From: Ctena decussata
Taxonomy: Eukaryota > Mollusca > Bivalvia > Lucinida > Lucinidae
Assembly: GCA_963989385.1 (NCBI GenBank)
Contig: OZ022507.1
Location: 54,137,400 to 54,201,399, forward strand
DNA length: 64,000 nucleotides
Direction of reading: 5' to 3'
Shown here: positions 56,472 through 64,000 of the stretch, piece by piece
Layout: the number at the start of each line of letters is the position of its first letter
Numbering within the stretch: the first letter of the stretch is position 1
Program-made: the position numbers and the translations under genes
Notes under the pieces: generated by a model
Seen by the model: only the letters and a program-made list of their open reading frames with translations
The model's database searches: none
What the model was told of the DNA's origin: nothing

Positions 56472-57299
56472 AAAATAATGATATTGGAAGTCTGCCCACA
56501 GTCATAACTAATTTATTCTAGGTCCACGTTTCATTAACATCGATCTTCAGACGAAAGAAGCAATTCTCTAGGGAAAAGAAATAATGCCAGAATTTGTGCA
56601 TATTGCCAAAATTGATAAATTCTGCATTTCTATCATACAAAACTAAAATTGACAAGAAAAATGTCAGAACTGCCTTTTTAATTTACTTGTTATTTTTTTA
56701 TTTGTTTTAACTATTGCAGAACTTAAATGTACAGAAAATTAGATGTGCCTGCGTGTGGGTTTTACTGCCCAAATATAGGTATGTGCTACATAGGAATTTT
56801 TGCAATCCTTTATTATTCTTACGGGCCACCAGGGTTCATCTCCCATAAAGTGCAGGTTACTATGATGCTTATGTTGGTTTTATCTGTTTGTGCGACTCCA
56901 CTTTGGTTGAAGGTACATCATTTTAGAGTCCAGATGCGTTGAAACAGGCGCACATGCTGCGACCTTGTACCCATGTCCCTGTGCTCGCACCACATCCATG
57001 TTGTAGCAGACAGGCCGCAGTAAACAGTATCCAGGACGCAGTAGACAGACAGTAGACACTTCACTGGAGAGTAAATAGTATACAGAAAACCGCGAACAAC
57101 ATGCACTACTTTTCAGCATGCTCCAAAGCGAAGAGCGAATGGACAGTGCACAGCAGACGGTAAACGGTCTATAACGTTGAGGGAAAAGCTTTTTCCTTCG
57201 CGTAGCTTTGAGATACATATTCAGTGATCGTGAAATTGGGGGAAGAAAACTATCAACGAAAAAAGAAATAAGAATAGAAAATAAAGAAAAGCAGACAAA

Positions 57300-57352
57300 A
57301 GTCTGCAGCACCCGGTATTCCCAGGCGGTCACCCATCCAAGTACTAACCGGG
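57300..57352 (-). pseudogene. 5S rRNA, 3' part only
   Basis: Holds the last ~53 nt of the 5S gene (C box region to the end) and the TTTT stop. The first ~66 nt and 5' flank are deleted, which removes the A box and half of helix I. Cannot give 5S rRNA. Confidence 0.93.
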
Positions 57353-57889
57353 TTTGCGATCAGTAATAGCCTATCCTGCAGTTCTTACTAATGGGACACA
57401 CATTGCAGGCCTAGTAGAGCAGTCGTATCAGGATCTGCGCTGTTTGCATTTCAGTCTCATCATGCCAGCAGACAAAAAAAGTTGAATCATCATCGAATCA
57501 ACGTTGATTCAATGTGATTCGATGTTTTGTGATCATCGATTAAACTATGGCAAAACATTTTTGATAAGCCTCTTTATTTCGGAGTACTATTTTGCGCCTC
57601 ATATGATCAGCTTTTGTCTAAAGTAAAAAGTAACCGTCAATATCAACGTTAATTCAACGGCATAGTGACGTTTAACAAACGTTAATGACACGACGTTGTG
57701 TCAGCGCTGTGTGTCAGCTGAGCATGAGGAATAAATCTGTTATCATTGAATGTGGCTGGAATATTTAGTGTTGCGCCACGCGAAGAAAGTCTTCAGATGA
57801 GCATATGCACAGTCTGCTCAGTAAGTGCATGGAAAGTCAAACACGCAACATCTTACTAATTCCAGTACGTAATACACTTTTTCTGACTA

Positions 57890-58784
57890 GTCTAAGCAGT
57901 GCAGGCTCTCTCGTAAACGATGCACTGCACTTACTTTGACAGACAACGCAGTTACATGGACTTATCCTGGTACTCACTGTTTGTGTATAGCGTCAAACAT
58001 ATTTTACCCGGACAGGGCTAATAACATTCAAAACAAGAGATGAGCATAAAATGCACGTGAAAATAAGATCGACACTTGATTATCCTGATTGCCAATGATG
58101 TAACTCAAGAGCCGCACCCTCGGAAAATTGCCACATGCGACGAGAAGAATCAGCCCAGTCTGTGGTAACATGTATGCGTTCACAACATGTATAAGCAATC
58201 TTGAGCATCATACACTGTGGCGCCGTAAAGAGTGCGAAAAGAAAAGACACTAATGGGACTGCATTCGCTTTTCCCAAGATGGGGTGAAATACATTTTTCC
58301 TTGCGCATACCTCGTGTCATGATAAAACCAGTCTTATTTCATAAGCAAAACGCGCGTGTCTTGACTAGACGCATGCGCAATCAGAGCAGGGTAGACTACA
58401 CATGAGCGTAGACATATCTTGGTACCTCCTGGTTGCGTATACATACATATTTCGCTGAAAAAATTATGGGTTGAAGCACATTTTTTCCTTGCGCAGGCCA
58501 TTTGAGTCGTGTCGTGATAAAGTCAGCCTTGTGGTGTATGCAAAAACCTATGTTCAGACTAGTCTGTGCACTAGCACAATCAGAACAGGTTAGGCGAAAT
58601 AAGTATGCCTTCTGGAAATCAAGCGGTGAACTGCACTAACTCTGACAGACTAGGCAGTTGCATAGACCTATCTTGGTACCCACTGTTTGCGTATAGTGTC
58701 AAACATATTTTGCCCGGACAAGTCTCATATCGTTTAAAGAGATGAGCATAAAATGCACGTGCAAATATAACCGACCCTTGATTA
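57890..58784. repeat. diverged sub-repeats in the unit spacer
   Basis: Three related blocks: ATGGACTTATCCTGGTACTC (about 57956), GTAGACATATCTTGGTACCT (58410) and ATAGACCTATCTTGGTACCC (58663), each followed by a GTATA..AAACATATTT-like line. TTTTTCCTTGCGCA plus GTGTC[A/G]TGATAAA recurs at 58292 and 58484. The same blocks repeat in unit 3. Confidence 0.75.
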
Positions 58785-59349
58785 TCAATGATGTAATCCA
58801 AGAGCTGCAAGATTAACAAAAAATAAATAAAAATAACCGCAGTGATCCTAAATTTTGGGATAGATGTATCTGAGAAATCACTTTAGAATCAGATCAAGAT
58901 GTGCAATGCGTCATATCCTATCAGTATTTTTGACACACTGTCAGCTACTTTTAGCATTTGTTTAAATTTTAGAATAATCTGGTAATTTAAAGGTGTCCCA
59001 ATAGAGAGAGTAAATTAAAACGATGGAAATTGTTTGAACAGCATTGCAAGACACCCAGCAGGCACATGACGTCGTAATGATGTCAAAATGGGGTCGATGC
59101 GACGCCACCATGCCGCATCGACGTCAATACGACGTCATTTTGACGTCATGTACCTGCTGGGCAGTAAAGTATTTCCCAGCGGGTTCATGACGTCAGAATG
59201 ACGTCGATGAAATGTAATGTTTGCGTCGACGTCAATGCGACGTCATTATAACGTTGTGTGCCTGCTGGGTACTATATATCAATGTGAAGATCTGATCCGT
59301 CTCCTTGAGCTTCCAATTAGGTATCCGTTTATCTGAATCAGAAAAAAAT

Positions 59350-59591
59350 GAGCCGCGACACGAGAAAGCAACAAAGTGGAAGTGCGCCCATCGCAGACTC
59401 AGATCAGCTTGGGCATCAGCCTAGTAGGATCACAGTCTTTTCTAAGCGCTTTAACGGTAGCTAAGGGTCTAACGTGGCGCGCTACCTTCACGTGGACGGC
59501 AAAGACTCTGATCAGACTGGGTGGATGCCCGGGCTTATCTGAGTCTGCGCTGGGCACACAACACTTTGTTGGTTTTCTCGCGTCGTGGTTC
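59350..59591. mobile_element. MITE-1 copy M (in array unit 3)
   Basis: As copy K; GCGCAC changed to GCACAC near the right end. Confidence 0.95.
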
Positions 59592-60425
59592 AAAATATTG
59601 ATATTAGAAGTCTGCCCACAGTCATAACTAATTTATTCTAGGTCCACATTTCATTAACATCGATCTTCAGACGAAAGAAGCAACTCTCTAGGGAAAAGAA
59701 ATAATGCCAGAATTTGTGCATATTGTCAAAATTGATAAATTCTGCATTTCTATCATACAAAACTAAAATTGACAAGAAAAATGTCAGAACTGCCTTTTTA
59801 ATTTACTTGTTATTTTTTATTTGTTTTAACTATTGCAGAACTTAAATGTACAGAAAATTAGATGTGCCTGCGTGTTGCTTTTACTGCCCAAATATAGGTA
59901 CATTGTATGTGCTACATAGGAATTTTTGCAATCCTTTATTTTTCTTACGGGCCACCAGGGTTCATCTCCCATAAAGTGCAGGTTACTATGATGCTTGTGT
60001 TGGTTTCATGTGTTTGTGCGACTCCACTTTGCTTGAAGGTGCATCATTTTAGAGTCCAGATGCGCTGAAACAGGCGCACATGCTGCGACCTTATACCCAT
60101 GTCCCTGTGCTCGCACCACATCCATGCTGTAGCAGACAGGCCGCAGTAAACAGTATCCAGGACGCAGTAGACAGACAGTAGACACTTCACTGGAGAGTAA
60201 ATAGTATACAGAAAACCGCGAACAACATGCACTACTTTTCAGCATGCTCCAAAGCGAAGAGCGAGTGGACAGTGCACAGCAGACGGTAAACGGTCTATAA
60301 CGTTGAGGGAAAAGTATTTTCCTTCGCACAGCTTTGAGATTCATATACAGTGATCGTGAAATTGGGGGAAGAAAACTATCAACGAAAAAAGAAATAAAAA
60401 TAGAAAATAAAGAAAAGCAGACAAA

Positions 60426-60544
60426 AGTCTGCAGCACCCGGTATTCCCAGGCGGTCACCCATCCAAGTACTAACCGGGCCCGACGTTGCTTACTTTCCGT
60501 GATCGGACGAGAATCGATGTTTTCAATGTATTATGGCCGTAGAC
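60426..60544 (-). rRNA. 5S ribosomal RNA
   Basis: 119 nt on the minus strand, starting GTCTACGGCCATAATAC. It contains the metazoan core TAAGCAACGTCGGGCCCGGT and TTAGTACTTGGATGGGTGAC, ending GGTGCTGCAGACT followed by TTTT, a polymerase III stop. Internal promoter parts are present. Oddities: the 3' strand of helix I reads GCTGCAGAC where most animals have GCTGTAGAC, giving an A-C mismatch; the A box side reads GGAAAGTAAGC instead of the usual CGAAGTTAAGC. It may be a variant or already decaying gene. Confidence 0.9.
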
Positions 60545-62588
60545 AACAAAGTACCGATTTTCAACATTTACAAAGTGTACTTTTGAGAGTTTGCGATCAG
60601 TAATAGCCTATCCTGCAGTTCTTACTACTGGGACACACATTGCAGGCCTAGTAGAGCAGTCGAATCAGGATCTGCGCTGTTTGCATTTCAGTCTCATCAT
60701 GCCAGCAGACAAAAAAAGTTGAATCATCATCGAATCAACGTTGATTCAATGTGATTCGATGTTTTGTGATCATCGATTAAACTATGGCAAAACATTTTTG
60801 ATAAGCCTCTTTATTTCGGAGTACTAATTCGCGCCTCATATGATCAGCTTTAGTCTAAAGTAAAAAGTAACCGTCAATATCAACGTTAATTCAACGGCAT
60901 AGTGACGTTTAACCAACGTTAATGACACAACGTTGTGTCAGCGTTGTGTGTCAGCTGAGCATGAGGAATAAATCTGTTATCATTGAATGTGGCTGGAATA
61001 TTTAGTGTTGCGCCACGCGAAGAAAGTCTTCAGATGAGCATATGCACAGTCTGCTCAGTAAGTGCATGGAAAGTCAAACACGCAACATCTTACTAATTCC
61101 ATTACGTAATACACTTTTTCTGACTAGTCTAAGCAGTGCAGGCTCTCTCGTAAACGATGCACTACACTTACTTTGACAGACAACGCAGTTACATGGACTT
61201 ATCCTGGTACCCACTGTTTGTGTATAGCGTCAAACATATTTTACCCGGACAGGGCTAATAACATTCAAAACAAGAGATGAGCATAAAATGCACGTGAAAA
61301 TAAGATCGACAACTTGATTATCCTGATTGCCAATGATGTAACCCAAGAGCCGCACCCTCGGAAAATTGGCAAATGCGACGAGAAGAATCAGCCCAGTCTG
61401 TGGTAACATGTATGCGTTCACAACATGTATAAGCAATCTTGAGCATCATACACTGTGGCACCGTAAAGAGTGCAAAAAGAAAAGACACTAATGGGACTGC
61501 ATTCGCTTTTCCCAAGATGGGGTGAAATTCATTTTTCCTTGCGCATACCTCGTGTCATGATAAAACCAGTCTTATTTCATAAGCAAAACGCGCGTGTCTT
61601 GACTAGACGCATGCGCAATTATAGCAGGGTAGACTACACATGAGCGTAGACATATCTTGGTACCTCCTGGTTGCGTATACATACATATTTCGCTGAAAAT
61701 ATTATGGGTTGAAGCACATTTTTTCCTTGCACAGGCCATTTGAGTCGTGTCGTGATAAAGTCAGCCTTGTGGTATATGCAAAACACCTATGTCCAGACTA
61801 GTCTGTGCACTAGCACAATCAGAACAGGTTAGGCGCAATAAGTATGCCTTCTGGAAATCAAGCGGTGAACTGCACTAACTCTGACAGACTAGGCAGTTGC
61901 ATAGACCTATCTTGGTACCCACTGTTTGCGTATAGTGTCAAACATATTTTGCCCGGACAAGTCTCATATCGTTTAAAGAGATGAGCATAAAATGCACGTG
62001 CAAATATAACCGACCCTTGATTATCAATGATGTAATCCAAGAGCTGCAAGATTAACAAAAAATAAATAAAAATAACCGCAGTTATCCTAAATTTTGGGAT
62101 AGATGTATCTGAGAAATCACTTTAGAATCAGATCAAGATGTGCAATGCGTCATATCCTATCAGTATTTTTGACACACTGTCAGCTACTTTTAGCATTTGT
62201 TTAAATTTTAGAATAATCTGGTAATTTAAAGGTGTCCCAATAGAGAGAGTAAATTAAAACGATGGAAATTGTTTGAACAGCATTGCAAGACACCCAGCAG
62301 GCACATGACGTCGTAATGATGTCAAAATGGGGTCGATGCGACGCCACCATGCCGCATCGACGTCAATACGACGTCATTTTGACGTCATGTACCTGCTGGG
62401 CAGTAAAGTATTTCCCAGCGGGCACATGACGTCAGAATGACGTCGATGAAATGTAATGTTTGCGTCGACGTCAATGCGACGTCATTATAACGTTGTGTGC
62501 CTGCTGGGTAGTATGTATCAATGTGAAGATCTGATCCGTCTCCTTGAGCTTCCAATTAGGTATCCGTTTATCTGTATCAGAAAAAAAT

Positions 62589-62831
62589 GAGCCGCGACAC
62601 GAGAAAGCAACAAAGTGGAAGTGCGCCCATCGCAGACTCAGATCAGCCTGGGCATCAGCCTTGTATGATCACTGTCTTTTCTAAGCGCTTTAACGGTAGC
62701 TAAGGGTCTAACGTGGCGCGCTACCTTCACGTGGACGGCAAAGACTCTGATCAGACTGGGTGGATGCCCGGGCTTATCTGAGTCTGCGCTGGGCGCACAA
62801 CCACTTTGTTGGTTTTCTCGCGTCGTGGTTC
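62589..62831. mobile_element. MITE-1 copy N (in array unit 4)
   Basis: As copy K, with few differences. Confidence 0.95.
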
Positions 62832-63659
62832 AAAATAATGATATTGGAAGTCTGCCCACAGTCATAACTAATTTATTCTAGGTCCACGTTTCATTAACAT
62901 CGATCTTCAGACGAAAGAAGCAACTCTCTAGGGAAAAGAAATAATGCCAGAATTTGTGCATATTGCCAAAATTGATAAATTCTGCATTTCTATTATACAA
63001 AACTAAAATTGACAAGAAAAATGTCAGAACTGCCTTTTTAATTTACTTGTTATTTTTTTATTTGTTTTAACTATTGCAGAACTTAAATGTACAGAAAATT
63101 AGATGTGCCTGCGCGTGGGTTTTACTGCCCAAATATAGGTATGTGCTACATAGGAATTTTTGCAATCCTTTATTATTCTTACGGGCCACCAGGGTTCATC
63201 TCCCATAAAGTGCAGGTTACTATGATGCTTATGTTGGTTTCATCTGTTTGTGCGACTCCACTTTGGTTGAAGGTACATCATTTTAGAGTCCAGATGCGCT
63301 GAAACAGGCGCACATGCTGCGACCTTGTACCCATGTCCCTGTGCTCGCACCACATCCATGTTGTAGCAGACAGGCCGCAGTAAACAGTATCCAGGACGCA
63401 GTAGACAGACAGTAGACACTTCACTGGAGAGTAAATAGTATACAGAAAACCGCGAACAACATGCACTACTTTTCAGCATGCTCCAAAGCGAAGAGCGAGT
63501 GGACAGTGCACAGCAGACGGTAAACGGTCTATAACGTTGAGGGAAAAGTATTTTCCTTCGCACAGCTTTGAGATACATATACAGTGATGGTGAAATTGGG
63601 GGAAGAAAACTATCAACTAAAAAAGAAATAAAGATAGAAAATAAAGAAAAGCAGACAAA

Positions 63660-63778
63660 AGTCTGCAGCACCCGGTATTCCCAGGCGGTCACCCATCCAA
63701 GTATTAACCGGGCCCGACGTTGCTTAATTTCCGTGATCGGACGAGAACCGATGTTTTCAATGTATTATGGCCGTAGAC
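63660..63778 (-). rRNA. 5S ribosomal RNA
   Basis: 119 nt, minus strand, TTTT stop at 63656-63659. Differs from the unit 3 copy at a few sites: ACATCGGTTCTCG (closer to the usual sequence), GGAAATTAAGC, and TTAATACTTGG in the C-box flank. Shares the helix I mismatch with unit 3. The flank upstream of the gene (63779-63830) is nearly identical to unit 3. Confidence 0.9.
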
Positions 63779-64000
63779 AACAAAGTACCGATTTTCAACA
63801 TTTACAAAGTGTACTTTTGAGAGTTTGCGATCAGTAATAGCCTATCCTGCAGTTCTTACTACTGGGACACACGTTGCAGGCCTAGTAGAGCAGTCGTATC
63901 AGGATCTGCGCTGTTTGCATTTCAGTCTCATCATGCCAGCAGACAAAAAAAGTTGAATCATCATCGAATCAACGTTGATTCAATGTGATTCGATGTTTTG

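Larger units (their letters stand above)
55858..58784. repeat. 5S-bearing tandem unit 2, with truncated 5S
   Basis: MITE-2 pair at 55919-56026 and 56040-56136, MITE-1 copy L at 56215-56471 (with an extra AGGCGCACAACT duplication), 5S remnant at 57300-57352, then spacer sub-repeats. About 107 bp shorter than unit 3, through the deletion in the 5S. Confidence 0.92.
58785..62023. repeat. 5S-bearing tandem unit 3, full length (3239 bp)
   Basis: GTAATCCAAGAGCTGCAAG at 58793 recurs at 62032. Order: MITE-2 pair (59054-59161, 59175-59269), MITE-1 copy M (59350-59591), unit body, 5S (60426-60544, minus), GTTGAATCAACG palindrome (60706-60780), spacer sub-repeats. Confidence 0.95.
62024..64000. repeat. 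5S-bearing tandem unit 4 (runs past the window)
   Basis: Same order as unit 3: MITE-2 pair (62293-62400, 62415-62509), MITE-1 copy N (62589-62831), 5S (63660-63778), GTTGAATCAACG palindrome from 63945. The array continues beyond 64000. Confidence 0.95.

Noticed and set aside
60334..60603. 89-codon plus-strand frame in units 3 and 4, with 150-codon minus frames beside it
   Set aside because: They cross the 5S gene and repeat body and recur only because the unit is duplicated; no coding features.
54358..64000. snRNA or histone genes linked to the 5S unit
   Set aside because: Looked for U1, U2 and U6 sequence blocks on both strands of the unit; none was found by eye.

Overview
The window is animal nuclear DNA, AT-rich and dominated by repeats. 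Intron-bearing genes, tRNA-derived SINEs with target-site duplications (TSDs), LINE fragments, dozens of short inverted-repeat elements, a Mab-21-type nucleotidyltransferase gene and 5S rDNA of metazoan type all fit a lophotrochozoan mollusc, most likely a marine bivalve. The species is inferred from style only. No bacterial operon, CRISPR array, plasmid or viral gene was seen.

Three blocks carry most of the information. (1) Positions 7577-17501, minus strand: five exons whose splice phases join into one 543-residue type I membrane mucin. It has a signal peptide split by intron 1, a Ser/Thr/Asn-rich ectodomain with eight 8-residue repeats, one transmembrane helix and a 94-residue cytoplasmic tail. 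Its introns are filled with transposons. (2) Positions 46309-51723, plus strand: an open frame made of twelve 15-residue repeats, a coding-like fragment behind a transposon insertion, and an intact-looking Mab-21/cGAS-like receptor (cGLR) gene whose last part is pushed out of frame. (3) Position 54358 to the window end: a tandem array with a 3.24-kb period. Each full unit carries one 5S rRNA gene on the minus strand plus three embedded inverted-repeat elements, and the first units are deleted forms.

The rest is a dense record of transposition. At 2276-6178 a 3.9-kb terminal-inverted-repeat element holds a LINE that itself holds two elements with ~10-bp TSDs. One ~235-bp palindromic family is present 14 times; a SINE family with a GATT-type tail seven times; other SINE families one to three times. 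Further structures include a 1.29-kb foldback at 18318-19605, a mariner-like element at 20911-21931, a perfect 48-bp-stem hairpin at 26353-26453 and a TTAA-flanked element in two copies. The genes do not form an evident pathway: the mucin would act at the cell surface, the cGLR in cytosolic nucleic-acid sensing, and the 5S copies, if active, in ribosome supply.
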